Shown here: positions 20,268 through 27,951 of the stretch, in pieces | Layout: each line of letters begins with the position of its first letter | How positions within the stretch are numbered: the stretch's first letter is position 1 | Assembly: GCF_029504575.1 (NCBI RefSeq) | Contig: NZ_JAQFII010000001.1 | Span: forward strand, 620,001 to 684,000 | DNA from: Streptomyces sp. SPB162 | Lineage (GTDB): Bacteria; Actinomycetota; Actinomycetes; Streptomycetales; Streptomycetaceae | DNA length: 64,000 nt | Reading direction: 5' to 3' | Notes under the pieces: generated by a model | Databases searched by the model: none | What the model was told of the DNA's origin: nothing | The model's input: the letters and a program-made list of their open reading frames with translations, nothing else | Made by a program: the position numbers and the translations under genes

Positions 20268-20678
20268 ATGGGCTCTGTTGCTCTGGGCGTCTGGCTGATC
20301 ACCGCTTCCCTGGGGGCCTACCTGTTCACGATCTGGTTGCGCCACGGCGGCCTGCGGCAACGCGAGGCGGGCATCACCCGGCTGCCGGTCTCGCTGATCC
20401 TGGGGCACGTCGCGCTGGCCGTGGTCGGCCTGGCGGCCTGGACGGTCTTCCTCTGCGGGGAGTTGGCGGCCTCCGCGTGGGCGGCCTGCGGCGTCGTGCT
20501 CGTCGTGGCGTCCCTGGGCCTGATGATGCTCTTCCGCTGGCTGCCCAGCCCGGGGCGCCATTCACACGGCGAGCGGACCGCCGAGCGGAACTTCCCGGTC
20601 ACGGCGGTCGTCGCGCACGGCGTCTGCGCGGTCGTCACCGTCCTCCTGGTGCTGGCGGTGGCGATCCGCTCGACCTGA
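20268..20678 (+). CDS. Small four-helix membrane protein
   Basis: The 136-aa product has four predicted membrane helices (about residues 2-22, 42-64, 68-90 and 112-134) joined by short charged loops, with a basic/histidine-rich loop before the last helix. ATG 20268 is preceded by GAGG and G-rich sequence. I do not recognise a family; proteins of this size and topology are common in streptomycetes and uncharacterised. It is transcribed alone. The 165-base gap in front (20103-20267) shows no recognisable operator. Confidence 0.65.
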   Translation: MGSVALGVWLITASLGAYLFTIWLRHGGLRQREAGITRLPVSLILGHVALAVVGLAAWTVFLCGELAASAWAACGVVLVVASLGLMMLFRWLPSPGRHSHGERTAERNFPVTAVVAHGVCAVVTVLLVLAVAIRST

Positions 20679-20771
20679 GCGCACGGCCCGGCGCACGGAG
20701 CCGCCCGTAATGCGAACCCCGTCCTCCGCGTAGATCCTGAAGATGTTGTTCCATCACGCGAGGAGGTCGAC

Positions 20772-20966
20772 ATGTCCATGCTCGACAAGATCAAAGGCAT
20801 GCTCAAGGGTCACGAGGACCAGACGAAGCAGGGTGTCGAGAAGGGCGGCGACTTCGTCGACCGCAAGACGCAGAACAAGTACAGCGGCCAGGTCGACACG
20901 GCCCAGGAGAAGATGAACGAGCAGTTCGGCGGCACGCGTCCGCCCACCGACGAGACAGGCCGGTAG
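20772..20966 (+). CDS. MT0933-like small antitoxin-family protein
   Basis: This 64-aa hydrophilic protein (SMLDKIKGMLKGHEDQTKQG, then GGDFVDRKTQNKYSGQVDTA) matches the MT0933/Rv0909-type antitoxin family, whose members have a KxKG helix and a DxKTxxKY motif. A near-perfect GAGGAGGT site lies six bases before the ATG. Family members are called antitoxins by similarity to a mycobacterial toxin-antitoxin pair, but no toxin gene is adjacent here, and in streptomycetes such proteins may instead be general stress proteins. A hairpin at 21015-21047 probably ends the transcript. Confidence 0.75.
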   Translation: MSMLDKIKGMLKGHEDQTKQGVEKGGDFVDRKTQNKYSGQVDTAQEKMNEQFGGTRPPTDETGR

Positions 20967-21014
20967 CCGGCCCGCACCGTTCGGCGTTCACCGGCCGACC
21001 GATCCCGGAGTTCG

Positions 21015-21047
21015 GCCCGGCGGGACATCGAGAACGCTCCGCCGGGC
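21015..21047 (+). terminator. Hairpin downstream of the MT0933-like gene
   Basis: GCCCGGCGG (21015-21023) pairs with CCGCCGGGC (21039-21047) across a 15-base loop. No T-run follows, as is usual for actinobacterial terminators. Confidence 0.5.
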
Positions 21048-21228
21048 GTCCGTTCGCCCCACGTCCGGCAGAAGAATCGGCCGCCGTGGCGGCCCCCGGC
21101 AGTCCCGGGGCACGATCCGCCCTCATACCTCTGCCATCGTCCGGCTCCTCGTCAGTGCGCCCTCCCGAACAACCGAGGTGTCTCTCCCAGTACGGCGAGT
21201 GGCCGCCAGCCCCCGGAAGGCGCGTCCT

Positions 21229-21789
21229 GTGCATCTCGATCCCATACCCACGCCCCAGCGCGGCCGACTCCTCCGGCGGCACCGGTCACCGACCGCCGCA
21301 TGGGCGGTGGCCGCGGGCCTGCTCGCGGGCACCGCCGTAGGCGCGGGAGGGAGTCACAGCGCTGTCGCGGCGCCGCAGCCGTACCCGGCCATCGCGTCGG
21401 CGGCCGCGAACCAGCGGGCCCAGCAGGTGGCGCGCCTGGTCAACGCGGAACGCGTGAGGCACGGCTGCCGTCGGGTGGCGGTGAACGCGAAGCTCACGGC
21501 GGCCGCCCAGGAACATGCCGACGACATGGCCACGCGCGGCTACTACCAGCACGCGACGCCCGACGGAAAGGACCCCGGCTCCCGGCTGACGTCCGCCGGG
21601 TACCGGTGGAAGCGGTGGGGCGAGAACATCGGCAAGGGCTCCAGGGACCCGCGGGCGGTCATGGCCGCGTGGATGCGGAGCGGCGCGCACCGTTCCAACA
21701 TTCTGAACTGCGCGTTCAAGGAGATCGGCGTGGGCGTGAGCATGCGCTCGAACGGCCCATGGTGGACCCAGGACTTCGCCGCCCGCTGA
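21229..21789 (+). CDS. Secreted CAP (SCP/PR1) domain protein
   Basis: The mature part is a CAP domain: VARLVNAERVRHGC, LTAAAQEHADDMA, the histidine in YYQHATPDG, WGENIG and HRSNILNCAFKEIGVG. Before it is a signal peptide with an RRHR n-region, a hydrophobic Ala/Gly-rich core and a VAAPQ cleavage region. GTG 21229 (GGAAGG nine bases upstream) gives a normal signal peptide and 186 residues; GTG 21178 would add 17 residues. CAP proteins in streptomycetes are secreted and of unknown role. Two cysteines in the domain could form a disulfide. Confidence 0.85.
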   Translation: MHLDPIPTPQRGRLLRRHRSPTAAWAVAAGLLAGTAVGAGGSHSAVAAPQPYPAIASAAANQRAQQVARLVNAERVRHGCRRVAVNAKLTAAAQEHADDMATRGYYQHATPDGKDPGSRLTSAGYRWKRWGENIGKGSRDPRAVMAAWMRSGAHRSNILNCAFKEIGVGVSMRSNGPWWTQDFAAR

Positions 21790-21898
21790 CCGTCTCCCCG
21801 CCCGTGGAGGGGCTCCGCCCGGCCGCTCCCAACGCGCGGTGACGGTGACCCGTGCATAGCGTGGACAAGCAGCAGCCCATACGAAGGGACGACGCACC

Positions 21899-22372
21899 AT
21901 GAGCGACAGCACACCGCGGAACCGGCCCGAGCCCGACCGTTCCGACCTGGGAGGCAAGCAGCCGGCACGCGGCGCCGCGGGGACCCGCGGCCGGACCACC
22001 ATCGCCGACGGCGTGGTGGAGAAGATCGCCGGAATGGCCGCCCGCGATGTCGGCGGCGTGCACGCGATGGGCACCGGTTTCTCGCGTACCTTCGGCGCCG
22101 TGCGCGACCGGGTGCCGGGCGGCGGCAAGTCCGTCACCCGCGGAGTGAAGGCGGAGGTCGGCGAGACGCAGGCCGCCCTCGACCTCGACCTCGTCGTCGA
22201 GTACGGCGTGTCCATCGTCGACGTCGCCAACGCGGTGCGCGAGAACGTGGTCGCCGCGGTCGAGCGGATGACCGGGCTCGAGGTCGTCGAGGTCAACATC
22301 GCGATCGGCGACGTCAAGCTGCCGGACGAAGAGGACGACGACGAGGACGAGCCGCAGCAGCGGGTCCAGTGA
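21899..22372 (+). CDS. Asp23/Gls24 family envelope stress response protein
   Basis: The 157-aa product has the Asp23/Gls24 domain: IADGVVEKIAGMAARDVGGV, then VDVANAVRENVVAAVERMTGLEVVEVNI, preceded by a disordered basic N-terminus and followed by an acidic tail EEDDDEDEP. Asp23 proteins form membrane-associated assemblies anchored by a small partner and respond to envelope stress. The gene ends 34 bases before a small membrane protein gene that could be its anchor. Confidence 0.9.
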   Translation: MSDSTPRNRPEPDRSDLGGKQPARGAAGTRGRTTIADGVVEKIAGMAARDVGGVHAMGTGFSRTFGAVRDRVPGGGKSVTRGVKAEVGETQAALDLDLVVEYGVSIVDVANAVRENVVAAVERMTGLEVVEVNIAIGDVKLPDEEDDDEDEPQQRVQ

Positions 22373-22406
22373 GCCGCGTTCCGACGCGGGAGACGGTGGG
22401 CGGGCG

Positions 22407-22613
22407 ATGAGCATGGCGCTGGTCGGACTGGCCGCGGGCATGGCCCTGGCGTTCGCCGGGTACTTCGGCGGGTTCGGTGCGTTCCTGCTCGTGGCGGCGC
22501 TGGGCGCCGTCGGCTTCGTGGCGGGGAAGTTCCTGGACGGAGAACTCGACCCCCACGACTTCTTCCGCAGCCGCGACGCCGGCAACGGCCCTCGCGACCG
22601 CACCCGGCGCTGA
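22407..22613 (+). CDS. Small membrane protein of the Asp23 operon (DUF2273-like)
   Basis: A 68-aa protein made of two membrane helices (about residues 2-20 and 24-44) with glycine-rich turns, followed by a charged tail containing LDGELDPHDFF. It is immediately downstream of the Asp23 gene with a GGTGGGCGGG stretch before its ATG. Small two-helix proteins of the DUF2273 type accompany Asp23 in Gram-positive bacteria and likely anchor it. The family match is by context and shape, not clear motif identity. Confidence 0.7.
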   Translation: MSMALVGLAAGMALAFAGYFGGFGAFLLVAALGAVGFVAGKFLDGELDPHDFFRSRDAGNGPRDRTRR

Positions 22614-22730
22614 GCCACCGGCCGGCACCGCCCGGTGGTCCGGACCGCAAACGCTCTCAAGCGTGGCCGCGAACCTCACGCACCGTGCACGCGGCCGGGT
22701 GCCCGGCCCGGGAACCACCGTCCCTTCCGA

Positions 22731-22761
22731 CCCCCGCAATGTGCTGGTCACATTGCGGGGG
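22731..22761 (+). terminator. Strong rho-independent-like terminator of the Asp23 operon
   Basis: CCCCCGCAATGTG (22731-22743) pairs perfectly with CACATTGCGGGGG (22749-22761) across a five-base loop, followed by TCGCTTGTT. It lies 118 bases after the stop of the small membrane protein gene. Confidence 0.85.
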
Positions 22762-22859
22762 TCGCTTGTTGACGCGCTCAACCACTGCCGCGGCGCGGAT
22801 CGGGGCCGGTAACTGCGAGTTCGCGCCAATACCTGACGTACTCCCGAGTAACGCTCGCT

Positions 22860-22884
22860 AGAGGTATAGACCAATGATAGGTAT
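22860..22884. promoter_or_regulatory. dre-like palindrome upstream of the GntR/HutC gene
   Basis: AGAGGTATAGACCAAT (22860-22875) matches the DasR/HutC consensus AGTGGTCTAGACCACT at most positions, including the GGT-N4-ACC arms. A second AGGTAT occurs at 22879-22884. It lies 70-90 bases before the start of a HutC-type regulator, a normal place for autoregulation or for DasR control. The rest of the 22762-22947 gap shows no other signal. Confidence 0.5.
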
Positions 22885-22947
22885 GAGGAACGGATCTCAC
22901 ATGTGCGATCACCATGCGTCACTCCCCATGGGAAGGGATCACCCGCT

Positions 22948-23691
22948 GTGCCCCGTTCCTCCCGCTCCGCCCCGCCCGCACGTCCGCTCTACCAGCGGAT
23001 CGCCGACAGACTCCAGGCCGAGCTCGACAAGGGCCGCATCGCTCCGGGAGACCGACTGCCCGCCGAACGCCTGCTCGCCGACCGCTTCGGCGTCAACCGG
23101 CAGACCGTACGCCAGGCCCTGCAACTCCTGCGCGAGCGCGGCATGGTCACCACCGGACGCAGAGGCACCCGCGCGGCAGCCGTACCCGCGGCGCTGCCAC
23201 AGCAGGTGATCGACACGGCGGCCGTCCCGCCCGAGGGGTTCGAGAACTCCCTCGGCGTCCTGCGCACCGCGCCCGCACCCGTCGACATCGCCTGCCTGCT
23301 CGGCCTCACCCCCGGCACCCCCACCCTCGTCCACCAACGCGTCGAGCCGGTGCCCGGCGACCAGTTGGCCGACGCCACGTCCTACTTCTCACCCATCGCG
23401 CTCGCGGAGATCCCCCAACTGGCCGAGCACCGCCGCTCCCCCGAGCCGCACCGCGGCAACCTGCGCGGCCTGTACCAGTGGATGATCGACGCGGATCTGC
23501 GCCCCCACCGGCGCGACACCATCGACCTCACCCCGGTCCACGACCCCCGCCCCGCCGCGGCGGACCAGGTGAAGCCGACGATCCGGCGGACCATCGCCGA
23601 CCAGCACGGCCGCGTCCTGGAGATCACCGACCTCCGGCTGCCGCCCGGTCCGGCCCGGCTCGTGTACGACTTCGCCCTTCCCAGCATCTGA
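22948..23691 (+). CDS. GntR-family regulator, HutC subfamily (UTRA domain)
   Basis: The 247-aa product has an N-terminal winged helix (PLYQRIADRLQAELDKGRI, LPAERLLADRFGVNRQTVRQAL) and a C-terminal UTRA ligand-binding domain ending YDFALPSI. HutC-type members sense amino sugars, histidine derivatives or related small molecules. GTG 22948 is preferred, with GGAAGGGA about nine bases upstream; an in-frame GTG at 22903 lacks one. It is monocistronic. A dre-like palindrome upstream suggests self-regulation. No transport or catabolic operon lies next to it, so the regulon is probably elsewhere. Confidence 0.88.
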   Translation: MPRSSRSAPPARPLYQRIADRLQAELDKGRIAPGDRLPAERLLADRFGVNRQTVRQALQLLRERGMVTTGRRGTRAAAVPAALPQQVIDTAAVPPEGFENSLGVLRTAPAPVDIACLLGLTPGTPTLVHQRVEPVPGDQLADATSYFSPIALAEIPQLAEHRRSPEPHRGNLRGLYQWMIDADLRPHRRDTIDLTPVHDPRPAAADQVKPTIRRTIADQHGRVLEITDLRLPPGPARLVYDFALPSI

Positions 23692-23865
23692 CGGCACGCT
23701 CCCCGCCCGCCGGCCCGGACGCCCCGCGCGGACCCCGCCCCCGGGCACCGGCCCCCCTCGGATCTCCCCCGATGCGACCCACCGGGTCCCCGAGGATAGG
23801 CCGCCGGTCGCCCGGGGACTATGGTCGGACTTCCCAGATCCGCTACGACGAAGGGGCAGTCGACG

Positions 23866-24117
23866 ATGGCGCGGGACGAGGCTGTTATCGGCTGCACGGG
23901 GGAACTTCTGATCGCCACCCGAGGATCCGCCGGACCCGGCGAGATCCTGGTGCGCGTCAGAGGCGGAACCGAGACCTTCCTCGCCTGGTCCGAAGAGCCC
24001 CTGCCGCGCGGGACGATCGTGCTCGTCATCGAGTCCCGCGGAGCCCGGCAGGTCGGTGTCATCGAGTGGGCAGATCCCCTGGATGCGTTGGGCGGCGTCA
24101 CCGACGCCACCCCTTGA
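23866..24117 (+). CDS. Small NfeD-like OB-fold protein
   Basis: The 83-aa product resembles the soluble OB-fold domain of NfeD: an early GCTGELLIATRGSAGPGEILVR strand set and a terminal VIEWADPLD. NfeD proteins pair with SPFH/flotillin proteins in membrane microdomains. ATG 23866 follows AAGGGG at nine bases; an earlier ATG at 23821 has no site. It ends 10 bases before the SPFH gene. The membrane part of canonical NfeD is absent. Confidence 0.75.
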   Translation: MARDEAVIGCTGELLIATRGSAGPGEILVRVRGGTETFLAWSEEPLPRGTIVLVIESRGARQVGVIEWADPLDALGGVTDATP

Positions 24118-24127
24118 AGGAGTCGAC

Positions 24128-25363
24128 ATGTTCGGTTATCGCGTTCCCGCCCCCGACGAGGCGATGCTGATCTCAGGCGGCAGGCGGGGACTGGAAGGTG
24201 CGCCGTTCCGCGTGGTGACCGGCCACGGCAAGTTCGTGCTCCCGGTCTTCCGCAAGACCCGCTTCCTCACGTTGGCGATGTGCGAGGCCGAGGTCGCCGA
24301 GACCTGTGTGACCAAGCAGGGCATCGCGCTGACGGTCAAGGCCGTGATCGCCTTCAAGGTGGGCAACGACAAGGAGAGCATCGTCAACGCCGGTCAGCGG
24401 TTCCTGTCCGACCAGGACCAGATGTCGGTACTGACCGGCCGGATCTTCGCCGGACACCTGCGGGCCATCATCGGCTCGATGACGGTCGAGGAGATCGTCA
24501 CCGAACGGCAGAAGCTCGCCACCGAGGTCCTGGAGACCTCCAAGACCGAGATGGCGAAGATCGGCCTGTCCGTCGACTCGCTGCAGATCCAGTCGATCGA
24601 CGACGGCAACACCGGATACATCGCCGCCATGGCCGCACCGCACAAGGCCGCCATCCAGCGGCAGGCCCAGATCGCCCAGGCCCAGGCCACCCAGGCCTCG
24701 GTCGAGGCGGAGCAGGTCGCCGCACGGAACCAGGCCGAGTACGCGCGGCAGACCGCCGTGGTCAAGGCCGAGTACTCGGCCCAGGTGGACCGCGCGCAGG
24801 CCGAATCCGCCCAGGCCGGCCCGCTGGCGATGGCCCACGCGCAGAAGGAAGTGCTCATCGCGCAGACCGAACTGGCCCAGCGCCAGGCCGAGCTGCGGCA
24901 GCAGCAGCTGCGGGCCGAGATCGTCAAGCCCGCCGAGGCCGAGGCCGAACGGATCAAGGTGCTGGCGATCGCCGAGGCCGAGCGGATGAAGATCCAGGCC
25001 GAGGCCGCCGCCTCGTACGACCGGGTGGCACTGGACCGGATGCTGATCGACCAACTGCCGCTCATCGTCAAGGAGGCCGCGGGCGGCCTCGCCGGGGCCA
25101 ACGTCAACGTCCTCAACGGCGCCGACGGCCTCAGTGAGATCGCGGCGGGACTGGTCGGCCAGGGGCTGACCATCCTGGACTCGGTCCGCAAGAACCTCAG
25201 CGGCTCCGCCGAGTACCCCCGTCCCGGCAAGGACGACGCCCTCGTCGAGCTGCAGGGCTACCTCAAGCCGGCCGGAGGCACTGCGGGGTCGGCGACGACG
25301 AAGCGCACCGAGAAGGGCACCGGCCAGGACAAGCCGACGGACGGCCCCGTCACGATCGACTAG
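24128..25363 (+). CDS. SPFH/band 7 flotillin-like protein
   Basis: The 411-aa product has an N-terminal SPFH domain (VLPVFRKTRFLTLAM, GIALTVKAVIAFKVGND, AIIGSMTVEEIVTERQKLA), a long alanine/glutamate-rich coiled coil with AEAERIK repeats from about residue 180 to 300, and a Gly/Thr/Lys-rich tail. There is no clear N-terminal membrane helix, as in many actinobacterial flotillins. GAAGGAG lies six bases before the ATG. The UAG stop (25361-25363) coincides with the left end of a family A MITE: the element inserted at the TA of the stop codon and, because it begins with G, restores TAG. Confidence 0.9.
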   Translation: MFGYRVPAPDEAMLISGGRRGLEGAPFRVVTGHGKFVLPVFRKTRFLTLAMCEAEVAETCVTKQGIALTVKAVIAFKVGNDKESIVNAGQRFLSDQDQMSVLTGRIFAGHLRAIIGSMTVEEIVTERQKLATEVLETSKTEMAKIGLSVDSLQIQSIDDGNTGYIAAMAAPHKAAIQRQAQIAQAQATQASVEAEQVAARNQAEYARQTAVVKAEYSAQVDRAQAESAQAGPLAMAHAQKEVLIAQTELAQRQAELRQQQLRAEIVKPAEAEAERIKVLAIAEAERMKIQAEAAASYDRVALDRMLIDQLPLIVKEAAGGLAGANVNVLNGADGLSEIAAGLVGQGLTILDSVRKNLSGSAEYPRPGKDDALVELQGYLKPAGGTAGSATTKRTEKGTGQDKPTDGPVTID

Positions 25364-25564
25364 GCCGTGTCTGACACATACCGGCGTCCGCCCGGAGGGC
25401 GGGGCCCAGGGCGTCTGGTGCGTGCGATCGCACGGCGGAGGGTCGCCCCTGTACTGGACGTACCGGGGCGGGCCCGACAACTGGGGGCCCCTCCCAGCGG
25501 TAGCTGGGGGAGAGCGCGCGTGCCAGGCGTCCCGGGCCAGGCGGGATGTGTCAGACACGGCCTA
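25361..25564 (+). mobile_element. MITE-like element, family A, copy 3 (204 bp)
   Basis: Begins TAGGCCGTGTCTGACACA and ends TGTGTCAGACACGGCCTA. The inferred empty site AC-TA-GA is within the stop codon of the SPFH gene. It is followed after two bases by the family B element. The pair separates the SPFH gene from a hairpin at 25775-25818 that looks like its original terminator. Confidence 0.8.
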
Positions 25565-25566
25565 GA

Positions 25567-25746
25567 GCTCTGGCCGGAAGGGTTTGCCCGGTTCGCGGCG
25601 TCCGGCGCGGTGCGTCGCACGGCGGAGGATGGTCCTCGTACCGGACGTACTCGGACGACTCCGACAACTGGGGGCACCCCCAGCGGTAGCTGGGGGAGAA
25701 GTGCCGCGCCGCGCGTCGCGAACCGGTGAACCTTTCCGGCCAGAGC
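25567..25746 (+). mobile_element. MITE-like element, family B (180 bp)
   Basis: Inverted termini of about 34 bases: the left begins GCTCTGGCCGGAAGGGTT and the right ends AACCTTTCCGGCCAGAGC, both followed inward by CCGGTTCGCG. The middle has TCGCACGGCGGAGG, ACCGGACGTACT and CGACAACTGGGGGC, then CCCAGCGGTAGCTGGGGGAGA, the same order as in family A although the ends are unrelated. There is no coding capacity. Confidence 0.7.
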
Positions 25747-25774
25747 ACCAGCGGCAGCGCGCCCGGACTCCGCC

Positions 25775-25818
25775 AAGGGACCGGTGAGCAGGGACGATCC
25801 CCCGCCCACCGGTCCCTT
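25775..25818 (+). terminator. Hairpin terminator after the SPFH gene and MITEs
   Basis: AAGGGACCGGTG (25775-25786) pairs perfectly with CACCGGTCCCTT (25807-25818) across 20 bases. It is probably the native terminator of the NfeD/SPFH operon. The remaining sequence to 25988 shows nothing else recognisable. Confidence 0.7.
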
Positions 25819-25988
25819 CGGCGTGTCCGGCCCCCCGCGCGGACCGGGAGTACTACGCCACCAGCGGGAACGGGACGGCGAACGCGGCAGCCGGGGGCCG
25901 CGACCGGGAAGAACGACCGAGCGGCCCGCAGCCGCCGCGGACGGGTGACCGCACACGACGCGCCGCACCGGCAAGAAAGGCCCGGCCC

Positions 25989-27263
25989 ATGCTCCGGCCC
26001 CCCTCGCACCCGCCCTCCCGTGCGTTCCGCCGCCTCCGGCGCCGGAGGCGGACGCGGACGGCGGTGGTCGTGACCGCCTTGCTCGTCCTGGTGGCGCCCG
26101 CGAACGGCGCCGCCGCCGGCCCCCGGTTCGCGGACGCGACTCAGCTGGCGCCCGGCGTGCGGTACGAGACGTTCTCGGCGCCCACCTCGCACGGCACGGC
26201 CCACGGCCACCTGCTGACGGTCGAACTGGATGACGTCCACGTCAAGGTCGAACTGCTGCGGCCCGACACCGCCGACGCGGTGACCGGCGCCCGGGCCCCG
26301 GTCTCCCAACTGGCGGACGCGCGCGGCGCGATCGCCGCCGTCAACGGCGACTTCTTCAACATCACGGAGGTCGAACACCCCACCGTGCAGCCGACCGGCT
26401 CCACCGTGGGTCCGGCCGTCGCGGACGGTCGGCCGCTCAAGGCCGCGGTCCCGGACGGTCAGCGCTTCGGCCCCGCGCTGGCGCCGGGGACGACCGACGA
26501 GGACGTGCTGAGCATCGGAACCGACGGCGCGGCCCGCCTGGACCGGTTGCGGCTGCTGGGCAGCGTCACCACACCGGCCGGGACGCAGGAACTGGCGGGC
26601 CTCAACCAGTACGCGCTGCCCGTGGACGGCATCGGCGGCTACACCTCCGACTGGGGCCCCTCCTCCCGCGCCCGCGCCGCCTGCGGCACCGACCACGCGC
26701 GCGCCGCCGCCTGCGACACCGACCCGTACGAGGTGACGGTGGACCACGACAGCGTCACCTCGGTCTCGACCACCCTGGGCGAAGGTCTCGTCCCGCCCGG
26801 GACGGCCGTCCTGGTGGGACGCGGAGCCGGCGCCGGCGCCCTGCGCGGCCTGCGGCCCGGCGACGCCGTCCACGTCGAGTACCGGCTCCAGGCCACCGGA
26901 GACGTCCCGCCGGCCTTCGCGATCGGCGGCTACCCGATCCTGCGCGACGGCGTCCCCCTCGCCGGCCTCGACGACACCGTCGCCGCCACCCGGACCGCCG
27001 CCGGATTCGGCCTCCAGGGCCACCGGTTGTACCTGCTGGCCCTGGACGGCGCGACCGAGAGCGGCGCCGGGCTGACCCTCGGTGAACTGGCCCGCCTGCT
27101 GCACGACCTCGGAGCCGACGGCGCCGTCAACCTCGACGGAGGCGGCTCGTCGGCCCTCGTCACCCGGCCCGCGGGCGCGGCGCACAACACCGTGCGGAAC
27201 CATCCGACCGGAGCGGCCGAACGCCCGGTGCCGAACGGGATCGGCGTGCTCTCCTCCGTCTGA
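25989..27263 (+). CDS. Secreted phosphodiester glycosidase (NAGPA domain)
   Basis: The 424-aa product has a signal peptide (basic RRLRRRRRTRTA region, hydrophobic VVVTALLVLVAP core, AAAGP cleavage) and a C-terminal phosphodiester glycosidase domain. Diagnostic segments are AIAAVNGDFFN early, FAIGGYPILRDG, and GADGAVNLDGGGSSALV near residue 380, the last being the family signature. Related enzymes release GlcNAc from phosphodiesters; in bacteria they may act on cell-wall or exopolymer linkages. The gene is monocistronic, convergent with the universal stress protein gene with only four bases between stops. Confidence 0.85.
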   Translation: MLRPPSHPPSRAFRRLRRRRRTRTAVVVTALLVLVAPANGAAAGPRFADATQLAPGVRYETFSAPTSHGTAHGHLLTVELDDVHVKVELLRPDTADAVTGARAPVSQLADARGAIAAVNGDFFNITEVEHPTVQPTGSTVGPAVADGRPLKAAVPDGQRFGPALAPGTTDEDVLSIGTDGAARLDRLRLLGSVTTPAGTQELAGLNQYALPVDGIGGYTSDWGPSSRARAACGTDHARAAACDTDPYEVTVDHDSVTSVSTTLGEGLVPPGTAVLVGRGAGAGALRGLRPGDAVHVEYRLQATGDVPPAFAIGGYPILRDGVPLAGLDDTVAATRTAAGFGLQGHRLYLLALDGATESGAGLTLGELARLLHDLGADGAVNLDGGGSSALVTRPAGAAHNTVRNHPTGAAERPVPNGIGVLSSV

Positions 27264-27267
27264 GGGG

Positions 27268-27774
27268 CTACACGCCGGGGTGCCCAGGACCGTGCTGCGG
27301 CGGGGGCGGGATCGACCCGAGACCGGGGACGGCTTCCGGCCACACCAGCAGGACGGGGCAGGGCGCGTGGTCGACGACGAAACGGCCATCGCGCCCCAGA
27401 CTGCGCGGCCCCAACCGGTGCGGATCCCCGTCCCGCGCGCAGATCAGCAGTTCGGCACCCTCGGCCGCCTTGACCACCTCGCGCGCCACGCGCCCGCGGA
27501 CCCGCAGCCGGGCCGCGGGCCGGCCGAGCCGGTCGGCCGCGGCCTTGAGGAGCTCGGCAGCGGCCGTCTCCGACCGGGCTTCCAGGTAGTCGCCCGGATC
27601 CCGCTCGCGGTGCCCCCGCCCCAGCAGACCGGCGAACGCGCCGTGCGCGGCGGCCTCGACGTCATCACCCGTGACATGGAGCAGGGTGAGGTCGGCCCCG
27701 TCGGGAACGTGCGAGCGGGCGGCGTCCACCGTCGCCTGCCACGCGCCCTCGGTGATCCAGATGATCGCGGTCAC
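27268..27774 (-). CDS. Universal stress protein (UspA family)
   Basis: The 168-aa product has one Usp domain: an N-terminal strand TAIIWITEGAWQATVDAA, LTLLHVTGDD, GRVAREVVKAAEGAELLICAR and a FVVDHAPCPVLLVWP end, followed by a proline-rich tail. The ATP-binding glycine motif is reduced to DPHRLGPRSLGRDGRFVVDH, so nucleotide binding is uncertain. GTG 27774 is the only reasonable start. It is monocistronic; the 177 bases upstream to the next gene show no clear signals. Confidence 0.85.
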   Translation of the reverse strand: MTAIIWITEGAWQATVDAARSHVPDGADLTLLHVTGDDVEAAAHGAFAGLLGRGHRERDPGDYLEARSETAAAELLKAAADRLGRPAARLRVRGRVAREVVKAAEGAELLICARDGDPHRLGPRSLGRDGRFVVDHAPCPVLLVWPEAVPGLGSIPPPPQHGPGHPGV

Positions 27775-27951
27775 GGGTCGTCAGGCCTCCGGTCGTCTAC
27801 GGCGCCACCCACCCTGCCACAGCGCTCGCCCGCTCCGTGGGAGTACCGGACCCGTCCGTTGGCCCGGAGGGGCTACAGCGGAGCCGCGCGGCGGCGGGTG
27901 CCGGCGTGCGGATGACCGGGACCCGCCCGGGTCCCGGTGCCGCGGCCGGGC

